Positions 1-9,266 are shown, numbered from the stretch's first letter. The stretch is 64,000 nt of DNA from Phosphitispora fastidiosa (GCF_019008365.1 NZ_JAHHUL010000008.1:1-64000), one strand, 5' to 3'. Numbers and translations are program-made. The notes: generated by a model not told the origin, from the letters alone.

Positions 1-85
1 TCAGGAGCCGTATACGAGGCCCGTACGTACGGTTCTGTGAGAGCGAAGAAGTCGGGAAATTATTCCCGACTTCTAGCTACTCGAT
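1..85 (+). mobile_element. 3' end of a group II intron (domains V and VI)
   Basis: The window opens inside the catalytic RNA of a group II intron; the rest, including any reverse transcriptase, lies upstream. Bases 5-35 have the domain V form: the GAGCCGTAT 5' strand carrying the AGC catalytic triad, and the GTACGGTTC 3' strand. Bases 48-56 (GAAGTCGGG) pair with 65-73 (CCCGACTTC) as domain VI, followed by a run ending CTACTCGAT, as in many bacterial introns. A75 is a plausible branch-point A. The exact 3' splice position (about 85) is inferred. Confidence 0.85.
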
Positions 86-110
86 TATCTTATGAAAAAT
101 TAAATGTTCC

Positions 111-776
111 TTATTTCTCGCATATTACATCGGCGAAATCAAAGAACAAATGGTTCAGTTCAATCTGTCCTATATCGGGAGCAACATACACGCAAGCATA
201 AACATAATATTGGGAGTTTTCGTTCTGCATCAGCGTAAATTGGGAAGCTGTTGCTCCTTTCAATAAGGAGCCTTGAAGTTTATCAATTTTATCTGCATTT
301 TCAGTAATATCAATGGCTCGTACAACATAGCCAAACATAATATTTTGTAGGTAGTAGGAGGAATATTTAGGATGTGGATTAGGACTGAAGAATCGCTCCA
401 CCCCCTTCGTTATATAATTTTGATTAAGTGTGATTGAGCCGTCAATACGTTTACATTCGATAATATAATAGGCTTTTTCATCTCGAAAGTAGTCCCCGGA
501 AATAACTTTGATATCCGTTCTTCCAATATAATGGTCGGTCTCTCTATCATAGTGTTCCGGCGATTGAGGCTCATATCGGAAAATACCCGGTTCTGTGTTT
601 AGGTACACAGCAATCAATCTGTTGGTGATAGCATCCTCATTGTTTTTCAACAGGTTGTCTGTAGCAATACAATCCACTTTCATTTGTTTACTGCATTTGG
701 TAAGATGGGCAATTATGACATTTATGATACCGATGTCAAACGCGCTGTTTATTGTCTCGTTTTTGAAACCTCCCAT
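111..776 (-). CDS. PD-(D/E)XK nuclease, probable restriction subunit
   Basis: A 221-aa protein. The start is the ATG at 776, which overlaps the upstream methylase stop in a TGATG junction, so the two genes are translationally coupled. Residues 88-109 hold a nuclease-like core: Asp88 in GRTDIKV, then Glu107 and Lys109 in IIECKR. This is the D-(x)n-ExK pattern of the PD-(D/E)XK superfamily, with a possible helical acidic residue near Asp48. With the large adenine methylase next door it is best read as the cleavage subunit of a restriction-modification system. It has no clear transmembrane segment. Recognition site and subtype cannot be told from the sequence; a nuclease role is inferred from motif and coupling. 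Confidence 0.65.
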   Translation of the reverse strand: MGGFKNETINSAFDIGIINVIIAHLTKCSKQMKVDCIATDNLLKNNEDAITNRLIAVYLNTEPGIFRYEPQSPEHYDRETDHYIGRTDIKVISGDYFRDEKAYYIIECKRIDGSITLNQNYITKGVERFFSPNPHPKYSSYYLQNIMFGYVVRAIDITENADKIDKLQGSLLKGATASQFTLMQNENSQYYVYACVYVAPDIGQIELNHLFFDFADVICEK

Positions 777-3706
777 CAGTTTTCCCCTCCATTTTTTCTG
801 GAAAGGATTTGATCTGTTAATTCCATTAAATCGAGTCTTGCTATTGCAGGATGCCAATTCTTATAATAATTTGGCTTGATGATATAGAAAGAATGTTCAT
901 CAAAGTACATGATATCCTTGAGCCAATAAAATAGTTCGTTCGTTTTATGTGCAGATAATTTTGCGAACATCTTTTTCTGATTGTCGGTATTGTCATCTAC
1001 GACCACCAACCACTCAGCAGGTTTTTCGTCGAGAACAATCACCTCAATAGCCCCATAATGTTTTGAGACAGTAGGGTAGACGTTTATTTGCATATATTTT
1101 TCCGCGCCTAAAAATATTTCTGACAAATAGTTATAGAAAGACTTCCCATATATTTCATAGTCCGGTATAGTCGCTTTACGTTTAGCATCGGTATCATTTT
1201 TTCCTGTTAGTTGCGGTGTTTGTATGCGAAGGGCATAATCAACAAACTCATTTTCAGACAATCCAAAGGCTTTAAGAATTGTCCGGTTGAGTATATCAAT
1301 TTCATCAGAAGCATCTGTACTGGTGATGAAGCCGTCATCTTGCCTTTTAATTGCTTGTATATGTTCAACTTGTCTCGCGATGTCTTCGCTAAAAACAAAG
1401 GGAAAAGACAACACCTCTCCTATTTGGCGTTTTTCTCTTTCAATTCCTATAAATGAACCAAGCATGAGATTAAAATAAGCATATAACTTTGAGTTTAATA
1501 ATCCAACGGCATTAAGCAAGAATGCTTTCTGGCTTAACGAACCCTTGATCGCATAGACAACCTCATGAAACACAAAATCAACTTCAGAGTATACCGCCTC
1601 CATTGTATAATCTGTCATATCAGGCCCCTGCATGACGAGACAATATGGCGCACGAAATAAAGCTTCATTACGCGGCCTGTGTATTTTTTGCTTTGCGAAA
1701 GGCGACGTATTGTTTTCAAATAGCACAAAGTGATTTATTGCGGTTCTTGAGTCAAGGAGCGGACGCCCCAAAAGATGGGATGCAGGATTTAAATCCCCAT
1801 CATTATATTGCACCCCTGTCCCTTTTATAATGGGAGGGTGCTGATTTTTAATACTTTCTTCTAATGTCTTAGTTGTTGTTTTCAGTTTGCGTATGGTATC
1901 GATATCACCCGTTAATCCGTAAACTAAAGTTTTCCATGCCCAGTCATTCTCTATCAGCAATTTCTGCTGTACACTTTTAACATCAGTCTTGTCTAAAACG
2001 ATAATATTGAACAATCGGAAGAACTCATTTCTTTTCATAGAAATATGCTCAAACCTGTTTTCTGTCTGATTCTCATCTGAAAAATTGTACGTCAAAACAA
2101 TAGCAGGAGCTTCTGCGTTTTTGAACACAAGCTTCCTAACCGACGATAGCTCAATTACACTCTTTATTTTTATGTTTGTTAGTAAATACTTGCGGAATTT
2201 CTTTGAAGGACCGCTTTGCATATAGAGCATTTTGGAGTGCAGAACAAAACAACACGTTGCGTTTTCTTTGTTGAAATCTTTTGAACGCAGAATAAATGCT
2301 CGGCAGGTATCATTATTTTGCATATACTGCATATGTCCATGCTCTCGGCAATAGTCCACATGCTTACCCGGTTTGCTCCCCCAAGGCGGATTGCCTATTA
2401 TAAAGTCAAAAGGAGTTTTTTGTAAGGTCTTCAATCCATCTTCATCGAAAAAATCGCATACCAACAAATTAGTCCCTCTCAAATTAGGCAAAGGGAACTG
2501 TTTTAGGGTTTTGGGGTTTTTATAATCCAACACAGCCAAGTAAAGCGAGAATATCGCTACATCAATGGCACTCGGATTAAGGTCAACACCAAAGATATTA
2601 TTTTTTAACGTATCACATAAAAGGTCATCGTTTTCGGTATACAACTCGCCGTTTAATTTACTTTCAATCATGCGACGATAACTATCTACTAAGAATACCC
2701 CCGAGCCACAGGACGGGTCGAGAATCTTACAAGACTCATTATTTTGAATATGTTTATCTATCGTCATATCAAGAATGTAGTCAACTAAATATTTGGGCGT
2801 ATAGAAAGCATTATCCTTGTCCCGTGCTTCTTCCCCAAGAAGAATTTCATAAATATTGCTAATCAATTCAACCGGGATTACATTAAAATCATATAAGGCG
2901 AAAAGGGATAGCTGTCCTGAACGTGTAGAACTATCAGCGGACAGAAAATCCTTTAGTTCCCTGAGTGCTGATTCTGTCAGGTTGTCTGGTGTCTCGCTGT
3001 CAAGTTCAAAAAGGTTTCCGTTAAATTTGCCCTTCAAATGAGCAAAAAGTTTGTACAAAGCAACCCTATCGCTTAGCAATGCCAGCAATGCTTCCCTCGA
3101 AACCGCAACATCGGAAGAAAAGCCTGGGCAGTCTAAGTCTACACCACGGTCAATTAAATATCGAATAAATATCAAGCGAAGCACAAGTTTAGTCGCAAAT
3201 GTTACTTTGTGGTCGTTCCTTAATTTGTCCGTAAGGTAAGTAAGGTTATCTAATAACGCATCATTCAGCTTTTTGCCGCTAAACTTTTGGGAATACTTCT
3301 CCCAAAAGCTATGGTCTGTAATTTCCCAAAATGAGAATGGAGAATTTTCATCAACTGCATGAAATGAAATTGTCTCCGCTTCCGTAAGGAGATGAGTTCT
3401 TTGTTCAAGCGTACATCCGTTGAATATTTTAATAGTCGATGTGCCGCAGAATATAGCTACCGGAATCTGTGCATTCCAGATTTTCCGGCTTATGATTTTT
3501 TGCTCATCTTGATTTAACGGTTCTTCAAAGAAAAGAACGAAAGGTTCATCATCCACCATATATGCTGCAAACGGAGACAACTCAGTTAATATCTTGCTTG
3601 TATGCGCAGTCAAAGTATTTGAATCATAGTGATTACTCTTGTATTTTAGGCAGGGAGAATCAGCGTACCCAAGCCGCTTTATAATCTCATTCAAATGTTT
3701 GCTCAT
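776..3706 (-). CDS. Eco57I/TaqI-like N6-adenine DNA methyltransferase (R-M methylase)
   Basis: A 976-aa class I SAM-dependent DNA methyltransferase that should methylate adenine. SAM-binding motif I is DPSCGSGVFL (from Asp330), preceded by FYTPKYLVDY (motif X). The catalytic NPPW motif starts at about Asn439. Residues about 600-830 resemble the TaqI-like target-recognition domain, and the N-terminal 250 residues are helical and less familiar. The ATG at 3706 is preferred because GGGGGAA lies 9 bases upstream; a GTG at 3715 directly abuts that site. The gene ends in TGATG with the nuclease gene. Type IIG/BREX PglX-like enzymes are relatives, but the separate PD-(D/E)XK gene suggests a two-subunit R-M system. 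Confidence 0.85.
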   Translation of the reverse strand: MSKHLNEIIKRLGYADSPCLKYKSNHYDSNTLTAHTSKILTELSPFAAYMVDDEPFVLFFEEPLNQDEQKIISRKIWNAQIPVAIFCGTSTIKIFNGCTLEQRTHLLTEAETISFHAVDENSPFSFWEITDHSFWEKYSQKFSGKKLNDALLDNLTYLTDKLRNDHKVTFATKLVLRLIFIRYLIDRGVDLDCPGFSSDVAVSREALLALLSDRVALYKLFAHLKGKFNGNLFELDSETPDNLTESALRELKDFLSADSSTRSGQLSLFALYDFNVIPVELISNIYEILLGEEARDKDNAFYTPKYLVDYILDMTIDKHIQNNESCKILDPSCGSGVFLVDSYRRMIESKLNGELYTENDDLLCDTLKNNIFGVDLNPSAIDVAIFSLYLAVLDYKNPKTLKQFPLPNLRGTNLLVCDFFDEDGLKTLQKTPFDFIIGNPPWGSKPGKHVDYCREHGHMQYMQNNDTCRAFILRSKDFNKENATCCFVLHSKMLYMQSGPSKKFRKYLLTNIKIKSVIELSSVRKLVFKNAEAPAIVLTYNFSDENQTENRFEHISMKRNEFFRLFNIIVLDKTDVKSVQQKLLIENDWAWKTLVYGLTGDIDTIRKLKTTTKTLEESIKNQHPPIIKGTGVQYNDGDLNPASHLLGRPLLDSRTAINHFVLFENNTSPFAKQKIHRPRNEALFRAPYCLVMQGPDMTDYTMEAVYSEVDFVFHEVVYAIKGSLSQKAFLLNAVGLLNSKLYAYFNLMLGSFIGIEREKRQIGEVLSFPFVFSEDIARQVEHIQAIKRQDDGFITSTDASDEIDILNRTILKAFGLSENEFVDYALRIQTPQLTGKNDTDAKRKATIPDYEIYGKSFYNYLSEIFLGAEKYMQINVYPTVSKHYGAIEVIVLDEKPAEWLVVVDDNTDNQKKMFAKLSAHKTNELFYWLKDIMYFDEHSFYIIKPNYYKNWHPAIARLDLMELTDQILSRKNGGEN

Positions 3707-3744
3707 GAATCTCACTTCCCCCTTTTATAAACTGCGCTTACCGA

Positions 3745-3834
3745 TCAGTTGTTAACAAAACTTGCACTTTCCGATTTTAGCCACTCCTTGACCTCAGCAT
3801 TGAACAGAGGATTGCCGTAGTGGTGTCTTTGCAA
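3745..3834 (-). pseudogene. possible gene remnant upstream of the methylase
   Basis: A 29-codon frame from a TTG (AAAGGA five bases upstream) encodes a peptide with HYGNPLFNAEVKEWL and ends in TGA. An ATG-led frame just upstream (MLLKDIFAK...) runs out of phase into it, as if a short gene had suffered a frameshift. Composition is protein-like but no family is recognised. It may be a decayed N-terminal fragment of a regulator of the R-M module, or a chance frame. Confidence 0.25.
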
Positions 3835-3868
3835 AAATGTCCTTTAGCAACATGACATTAACCTCCAA

Positions 3869-4066
3869 TTATTTCCTGATGGTAGTAATTCTGGCGGCTC
3901 TTGTCCTGCCGTCGATAGGTTTGGGTGTGTCTTTTGGGATAAGCCATGCTCTGCCTAACTTTCTCGCGCCCTTAACCCGCCCCTTTGTACAAAGAGATTG
4001 GATACGACGTGCTGATATGCCCCAAAGTTGTGCAGCTTGCTGCGGCGTTATCCAATCAAGCTCCAT
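3869..4066 (-). CDS. small helix-turn-helix (excisionase/MerR-like) DNA-binding protein
   Basis: A 65-aa protein starting at the ATG at 4066, seven bases after GGGGAGG; a TTG at 4072 is a weaker alternative. The N-terminus (ELDWITPQQAAQLWGISARR, then QSLC) is a typical winged-helix excisionase/MerR-type DNA-reading head: a helix-turn-helix followed by a GR-rich wing. It has its own sigma-A promoter and reads toward the methylase and nuclease, so it may regulate that R-M module. This is positional inference. Confidence 0.6.
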   Translation of the reverse strand: MELDWITPQQAAQLWGISARRIQSLCTKGRVKGARKLGRAWLIPKDTPKPIDGRTRAARITTIRK

Positions 4067-4091
4067 AGTCAAACCTCCCCATATTGTTTTT

Positions 4092-4121
4092 AGTATACTA
4101 CGGTCGGGCGTATCTTGTCAA
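4092..4121 (-). promoter_or_regulatory. sigma-A promoter of the small HTH gene
   Basis: On the minus strand, TTGACA (4121-4116) is followed after 18 bases by TATACT (4097-4092). The start codon lies about 26 bases past the -10. A near-consensus match with acceptable spacing. Confidence 0.75.
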
Positions 4122-4405
4122 TGACTTTTCCTTTCCCCTATGCTCACGGACCAGCGCATAACGTCACTTTTTACCCAAATAATTACCTGCACAATCCAAA
4201 TCCCTATCTATGGTTCAATAAAAAAACAAAAGAAAGCCACCTAAAGGGGAGCCATCCACATACAAAAAAAAGCTCCCAGTTTAGAATCTTAAATATAAGG
4301 GAAATCATATTTCCCAGAAATTATTTCCAGTAAATAATCCCAGCAGGGAATATAAAAATGCCGGAGAAGATGTAAGGGTGAAAAACGTCGCAAGGGGGGC
4401 GAGAG
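4122..4405. other. intergenic region, no gene seen
   Basis: AT-rich DNA between the divergent HTH and transglycosylase genes. Short frames here lack ribosome sites. No strong promoter for the rightward gene could be picked out. Confidence 0.5.
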
Positions 4406-5398
4406 ATGAGTAGTGTATTATCCAGGATTGTGCCAAAGCGAATACGCCGGAAACATGGAAAATATGTAAAGAAATACCTCTCCCCTGTCGTAGTGGCAGC
4501 CTGTTGGATTTTCAGGTGGCGGGTGTTCTGGCTGCTGGTGTTCTCTTTCATATGTGCTACCATTTGGTATCCCCCTGTGGGGGACCAGTTTGTTGACTTC
4601 ATGGCCCGGAGGGAACCGCCCCTGAGCGATCTGCCGGTCGATGCTAAACTGGACTTAGAGACCACAATTGCCTACAAAAAGGAAAAGATCGTTATTGTCA
4701 GGACAAATCTGAATAATGTGGCCCTTCTCGTAGGAAGTCATCTGGGGCTTGGGGATGCTGCCAATCGTAAACTAGCCAGTGCCAGCACAACAATGCCGGT
4801 TACGTCAAGCATAGAGAAAATATATGTGCCTCAAGATGAGAAGAAACCTGATTTAACCTCATTTGAGATTGTCAAGGACAACCTTTATGATGCCTTCAAG
4901 TCATATATGGATTTGATGGCAGTGCAGATTGTCACAATTGATAACAAACCTGTACTGGTTGATGATGAAGGCAGGATAGTTCCCTATGACAAAACTGATA
5001 AAATTCTGCGCTGGGCGCGTCTGATTGAGGAAGCGGCGAATAAGTATGATGTCGATCCGGCGATAATCGCGGCGATAATAGAACAGGAATCGGGCGGCAG
5101 TGCGGAGGCGGTCAGCCGTGCCGGAGCAATAGGCTTGATGCAGCTAATGCCGGGAACTGCCAGGGGGTTAGGGGTTGACCCTTATGACCCCGCGCAGAAT
5201 ATAGATGGGGGTACCAGGTATTTTCTTTACCAGTACAGGACCTTTGGCAGTATCGAACTGGCCTGTGCGGCCTATAATGCCGGTCCTAATAATGTGAAAA
5301 ACGGCCGATACCTGTATATTCCGGAAACACAGGGCTATATGTCAAATGTGCCGCGGCTGGTGGAAAAATACCGGAGGGCATTTGAGGCCAAACAATAA
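4406..5398 (+). CDS. membrane-anchored lytic transglycosylase (SLT domain)
   Basis: A 330-aa protein. A basic N-terminus is followed by one transmembrane helix (about residues 35-57), then an extracytoplasmic linker. A C-terminal SLT/goose-lysozyme-like domain occupies about 200-325. The catalytic glutamate is probably Glu228 in IIEQESGG; the downstream GLMQLMPGTA and AAYNAGP blocks are diagnostic of family 1 lytic transglycosylases, which cleave the MurNAc-GlcNAc bond of peptidoglycan. The ATG at 4406 follows AAGGGGGG by a normal distance. It converges on the DUF881-sbp-DUF881 operon with a shared terminator. A role in wall remodelling or sporulation fits, but the sequence does not choose. 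Confidence 0.9.
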   Translation: MSSVLSRIVPKRIRRKHGKYVKKYLSPVVVAACWIFRWRVFWLLVFSFICATIWYPPVGDQFVDFMARREPPLSDLPVDAKLDLETTIAYKKEKIVIVRTNLNNVALLVGSHLGLGDAANRKLASASTTMPVTSSIEKIYVPQDEKKPDLTSFEIVKDNLYDAFKSYMDLMAVQIVTIDNKPVLVDDEGRIVPYDKTDKILRWARLIEEAANKYDVDPAIIAAIIEQESGGSAEAVSRAGAIGLMQLMPGTARGLGVDPYDPAQNIDGGTRYFLYQYRTFGSIELACAAYNAGPNNVKNGRYLYIPETQGYMSNVPRLVEKYRRAFEAKQ

Positions 5399-5426
5399 AA
5401 GCAGTGGAATTATTCCACTGCTTTTT
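5397..5426. terminator. bidirectional terminator
   Basis: AAAAGCAGTGGAAT / ATTCCACTGCTTTT arms form a tight hairpin with A and T runs on either side. It serves the transglycosylase gene and the convergent DUF881 gene, whose last codons lie inside it. Confidence 0.85.
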
Positions 5427-6114
5427 CCACTGTTGTCTGAGTGTAATTAAAGTTTGGGGTTGAAGCTGAGGGAAGTTTCAGGTTTTCTTCCTGCTCAATC
5501 AATATGGGAATTTTGAAAAGGGTCTTCAGGTTGTCGACTATGCCAAAGGGGATTGAAATACCCTTATCAAGAGAGTTTGGCTCTCCAATGGCTTTTATAG
5601 TATAAGGATACGAAATGCGGACTCCGTTAATAAGTACTGCGATATATTCACTGTCAGGCATTATGGAGGTGCTGTTTGTAATCCGGAAGCCGTTAACACA
5701 AACTGCTTCAGCCCCGGAATTCCATAATTCGTTTATTATGTCAACTATATCCTGATATCCAAAGTAATTCTGGTCATTCTCCGGAATAGTTACAGTAATG
5801 CCCGGACCTTCCACGGGAACAGTGCCGAGGGCTGTATTAAGCTTCTGCTGTTCCCTTGACATAGCTTCAAGGGCTGTTTTATTTTGGTCGGCGCTCTGCT
5901 GCAGCAGTTTTAACTGTGTTCTCAGATCCCAGACCTCTTGAATAAGCTGGTAGTACTTGGTAGTGAGGTTCTTTGCGATTGCTGCCAGGGTTTCGTTACT
6001 CTGGTAGTTCAGGTCATCGGCCATTGCCTGGTGGGTTTTGAACTGCAGGGAAAGCAGCAGGCCAAGGCAGGCAAAGGCGACTATAAGGGTTAAAGGCCAT
6101 TTTTTTGCGAACAT
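5410..6114 (-). CDS. DUF881 family protein (YlxW/YlxX-like), distal copy
   Basis: A 234-aa protein with an N-terminal signal-anchor (residues about 8-25), a coiled-coil stretch (about 45-100, rich in Gln/Leu/Lys), and the DUF881 core with GPGITVTI and ISIPFGIVDNL. Family members sit beside the small basic protein sbp and cell-division genes in Firmicutes; the biochemical role is unknown. It overlaps the sbp gene by one base, and its 3' end lies in the bidirectional terminator. It is paralogous to the DUF881 gene at 6491-7213. Confidence 0.85.
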   Translation of the reverse strand: MFAKKWPLTLIVAFACLGLLLSLQFKTHQAMADDLNYQSNETLAAIAKNLTTKYYQLIQEVWDLRTQLKLLQQSADQNKTALEAMSREQQKLNTALGTVPVEGPGITVTIPENDQNYFGYQDIVDIINELWNSGAEAVCVNGFRITNSTSIMPDSEYIAVLINGVRISYPYTIKAIGEPNSLDKGISIPFGIVDNLKTLFKIPILIEQEENLKLPSASTPNFNYTQTTVEKAVE

Positions 6115-6491
6115 TAGGACACCTCGCGAACCGTGGATTTTCTTTTAGCGACCGGTGGCAGTAGTTTATCAATCAGTTCACGCCTGATAATTGCCAGGTT
6201 CTGAAATATTCTGATGCCAAAAACGAAAATAGCAACATAGTAAAGGTCGACACCAATCCAGTCTCCCATCAGGACCATGAAAGCTGAAATTGAGCCATTG
6301 ATGAAAAAACCTGACATCAGGATAGCGCCATCATATTTTTCCAGCATAACTCCTTTAATTCCGCCGAGGGTTGAGTCAAGGGTTGCTAAAATAGCTACTG
6401 AGAGATAAGTTGCGAAGCTGGCAGGCAATGCCAAGGTTAAAGCCTGACCTGCCAGAAACCCAAGGAGAAGGGCCAACACTGCCAATACCAT
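6114..6491 (-). CDS. sbp: small basic protein Sbp (DUF1290)
   Basis: A 125-aa integral membrane protein with about three to four hydrophobic segments and the family sequence GGIKGVMLEKYDGAILMSGF. In Bacillus subtilis sbp lies between ylxX and ftsA; here it sits between two DUF881 genes with one-base overlaps on both sides, so the three are made together. The function of the family is not established. Confidence 0.85.
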   Translation of the reverse strand: MVLAVLALLLGFLAGQALTLALPASFATYLSVAILATLDSTLGGIKGVMLEKYDGAILMSGFFINGSISAFMVLMGDWIGVDLYYVAIFVFGIRIFQNLAIIRRELIDKLLPPVAKRKSTVREVS

Positions 6492-7213
6492 TATTCCACA
6501 CCGTCCTTTGACTGGATTGGAGTTGCATAATTGAAGGTGTAACTTCCTTTATAAGCCGGAATAACAACATCATCCTTGACCTGCAGGGTCACTGGGAACT
6601 TGCTGAGTTCCAGGGTAGTGAATTCCCCGCTCCTGACCATTTCTTCCATCAGCTCCGGATTCCCAGTTGCGCGTATTTCATAGGGAGGCGCCAAACGATG
6701 AGTATTGACCAGGATGATATTTCCGGCACATCTGATATCACTGGTTGATACCACCCTGCTGTTATTTACGGAAATTGCTTCTGCTCCGGCAGCTCGCAGG
6801 TCATTTACAATATACAGGATACTGGTGTAATGGATGATGTAAAGATTGGCTTCTTCGGTTGTGGCCGTCCGTGCTCTATCCTGATCATTGAGAGTAATTA
6901 TTATTCCGGGGCCGCTCACCCTGGTGAGGCCTGACAAAAACCGGAGTCTTTCCAGTTCCTGCTGCAGAGGTTTTAGTTCTGTCTGAGTTGCCGTGGCCAG
7001 TTGATGTTCTTCGATGCTGTCTCTGATGCCGGTAATCTCTGTTTCCAGCTCATGATTCTTCTGTTCCTGTGTCTTAATTATGTTGACCAGGCCTTCATTC
7101 CTGGCGGCTAATGGGTTAAAATCCTGCAGCTGGGTTTTCAGGTTTGAAGTAAACAGGGTGCCAAACAAAAGACACACCAGAGTTATAGAAAGATGCCATT
7201 TTTCCAGTTTCAA
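6491..7213 (-). CDS. DUF881 family protein (YlxW/YlxX-like), proximal copy
   Basis: A 240-aa first gene of the three-gene leftward operon. It has one N-terminal transmembrane helix (about 9-25), a coiled coil (about 45-90), then the DUF881 domain with SGPGIIITL and the conserved GAEAISVN segment also seen in its paralogue. The predicted topology is a short cytoplasmic N-terminus and an extracytoplasmic domain. Having two DUF881 copies flank sbp matches the ylxW-ylxX-sbp arrangement. Confidence 0.85.
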   Translation of the reverse strand: MKLEKWHLSITLVCLLFGTLFTSNLKTQLQDFNPLAARNEGLVNIIKTQEQKNHELETEITGIRDSIEEHQLATATQTELKPLQQELERLRFLSGLTRVSGPGIIITLNDQDRARTATTEEANLYIIHYTSILYIVNDLRAAGAEAISVNNSRVVSTSDIRCAGNIILVNTHRLAPPYEIRATGNPELMEEMVRSGEFTTLELSKFPVTLQVKDDVVIPAYKGSYTFNYATPIQSKDGVE

Positions 7214-7533
7214 GGCCGGATTCTCCCTTCCTTCCCCTTCCCATACACCCGGCAGAGGAATATAGTAAATGGATTTGAGTAAATATGCTGCACCTGGTGT
7301 TCTGGGATAATACTATTTTCTATAATCGTGAATAAACTCCTGCTTTGGATATCCAAGAAAAAATTACGGGAAATAGGAGTTTTTAGGAAATTTAAACAAA
7401 AGAAAAAGGTGAGAATTTACTTAATGTCGAATTATTAGAATAGAGTGCGAAAATAGGCTAAGTGCAGGCCTGATTACACATAATATTAAGGTTAACGCGA
7501 GTTTAGAACGGTTGATAGAAATGAGGTGTCACA
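7214..7533. other. intergenic region with an imperfect terminator-like hairpin
   Basis: A 320-base gap between the divergent DUF881 operon and cdaA. AAACTCCT (7334-7341) pairs with AGGAGTTT (7375-7382), followed by a short T run. The 12-bp palindrome TTGGATATCCAA sits in its loop. This could be an attenuator or a relic terminator. No convincing promoter for cdaA was recognised. Confidence 0.4.
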
Positions 7534-8337
7534 ATGCTGTTCCAGCTGCCGGCAGTTAATTTAATCAATATCTTCGACATGTTGGTTGTGGCAGCTTTGA
7601 TCTATAAACTATTTCAATGGATTAAAGGTACCAGAGCCGTGCAGCTATTAAAGGGGATTGTCGTCCTGCTGATAGCGACTACTATCAGTGACTGGCTCGG
7701 GCTCTATACGATTAACTGGATTTTGAACAATATCAGGACAATGGTTGTTGTTGCCATTCCTGTTGTATTCCAGCCGGAACTGCGCCGGGCTCTGGAACGC
7801 ATTGGGAGGGGCAAGTTTTTTGCCAGGCCGTTTACTTTTCTGGAGGAAGAGGATACCGACCGGGTTATCAATGAGATTATCAGGGCTGTTGTGACCATGT
7901 CCAAAAACAAAACCGGGGCTTTAATCGTCTTAGAGAGGGAAACCGGTATCAATGATTATATAGAAACAGGAGTAAGCTTGGATTCGGTTATTTCAGGAGA
8001 ATTTATGATTAATATTTTTATCCCCAATTCGCCGCTTCATGATGGGGCAGTTATCATCCGGGGAGATCGGGTGGCTGCGGCCGGTTGTTTTCTTCCCCTC
8101 ACTGAAAACCCCAACCTGGGTAAGGAACTGGGAACACGCCACCGGGCGGCGATAGGTATTACCGAGATATCAGATGCTGTTGCCATAGTGGTTTCAGAAG
8201 AGACAGGCACCATTTCCCTGGCCCGTGAAGGGAGGATTACTCGTAATTATGACGAAAAAACTCTCCGGGAAGTTCTGGTGGGAATGCTTATTCAGAAGAC
8301 AAATAATTATACGCCATTCTGGTACAGGAGGTCATAA
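7534..8337 (+). CDS. cdaA: diadenylate cyclase CdaA
   Basis: A 267-aa membrane-bound DAC enzyme that joins two ATP into cyclic di-AMP, the second messenger controlling potassium and osmotic balance and wall homeostasis. There are three N-terminal hydrophobic segments (to about residue 90), then the DisA_N domain with the DGA motif (Asp170) and GTRHR (200-204), both needed for catalysis. GAGGTG lies upstream of the ATG. The order cdaA-cdaR-glmM-glmS is the classical Firmicute arrangement, and CdaR and GlmM are known partners that modulate CdaA. Length matches the family. Confidence 0.97.
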   Translation: MLFQLPAVNLINIFDMLVVAALIYKLFQWIKGTRAVQLLKGIVVLLIATTISDWLGLYTINWILNNIRTMVVVAIPVVFQPELRRALERIGRGKFFARPFTFLEEEDTDRVINEIIRAVVTMSKNKTGALIVLERETGINDYIETGVSLDSVISGEFMINIFIPNSPLHDGAVIIRGDRVAAAGCFLPLTENPNLGKELGTRHRAAIGITEISDAVAIVVSEETGTISLAREGRITRNYDEKTLREVLVGMLIQKTNNYTPFWYRRS

Positions 8338-8339
8338 GT

Positions 8340-9266
8340 GTGGGATGGTTCGGAAAGGGAGACTGGGGCCTGAAAATACTGTCAGTAATTCTGGCGGTTG
8401 TGCTGTGGGTATATGTCTCCAATGAGCTAAACCCAACTAAATATAAAGAGTTTAAAGCTGTACCGGTTGAAGTTAAGGGTGTCGGGCAGAATCTGGCAGT
8501 TTCGGAAATGCCGGGTACGGTAAATGTCCGGGTCCAGGCCAACCAAAACCTGATCGCTGACCTTGATGTGCGCTCAATCGAGGTTTATGTTGACCTGACC
8601 AGGGTTAAACCGGGAGAAACGGTGGTTCCGGTACGGGTTAAGGCTCCGACAGGAGTCAAGGTCGCTGACCTCAGGCCTCGGCAGATGCCGGTGAAAATTG
8701 AATCTATGGCCGAAAAGCAGGTCTTAGTACAGGCCAGTTACCTGAATTCGCCTAAGGAGGGGTACAAGCTCCTGGCTGTGAAGACAAAGCCTGATGAGGT
8801 TATCATCAGGGGACCCAAGAGCGTGATTGACCGGGTGACTGCGGTTTCTATTGACATTCAGCTGAAAGACAGGGAAAAGTCATTTGGAGAGACTCTGCCT
8901 ATAAAGGTTGTTGATGATACAGGCAACTTCAGGGAAGAACGGTTTGTTACCAGAACTCCGTCGGTAGTTGATGTATTTATCACGATTGTTCCTGATCTGC
9001 CTGTCAGGAAGGTAAAGGTTAACCCCCAGATTACCGGTACGCCTGCGGCCGGATATACTGTACTGACAACTGTAATTGAACCCGAGGAACTCAATATTAC
9101 AGGTGAACCGGAAGCTATTAACGGCATTGATCGTGTGTCTACCCAGCCGGTGAATATCAGCGGCGCTAAAGAGGATGTCTATACGGAGGTGGGCCCGGAT
9201 CTGCCCCAGGGGGTTTCGGCAGACAGGCAATCTCTGAGAGTACTGGTTAAAATAGGACCGGACTAA
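8340..9266 (+). CDS. cdaR: CdaA regulator CdaR (YbbR-domain protein)
   Basis: A 308-aa protein starting at GTG 8340, eight bases after AGGAGG and three bases after the cdaA stop. One N-terminal transmembrane helix (about 10-27) anchors repeated extracytoplasmic YbbR domains; signature segments include VPVEVKG, PDEVIIRGP and PEELNITGEPEAI. In relatives CdaR binds CdaA in the membrane and adjusts c-di-AMP synthesis. Coupled spacing indicates co-expression with cdaA. Confidence 0.93.
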   Translation: MGWFGKGDWGLKILSVILAVVLWVYVSNELNPTKYKEFKAVPVEVKGVGQNLAVSEMPGTVNVRVQANQNLIADLDVRSIEVYVDLTRVKPGETVVPVRVKAPTGVKVADLRPRQMPVKIESMAEKQVLVQASYLNSPKEGYKLLAVKTKPDEVIIRGPKSVIDRVTAVSIDIQLKDREKSFGETLPIKVVDDTGNFREERFVTRTPSVVDVFITIVPDLPVRKVKVNPQITGTPAAGYTVLTTVIEPEELNITGEPEAINGIDRVSTQPVNISGAKEDVYTEVGPDLPQGVSADRQSLRVLVKIGPD

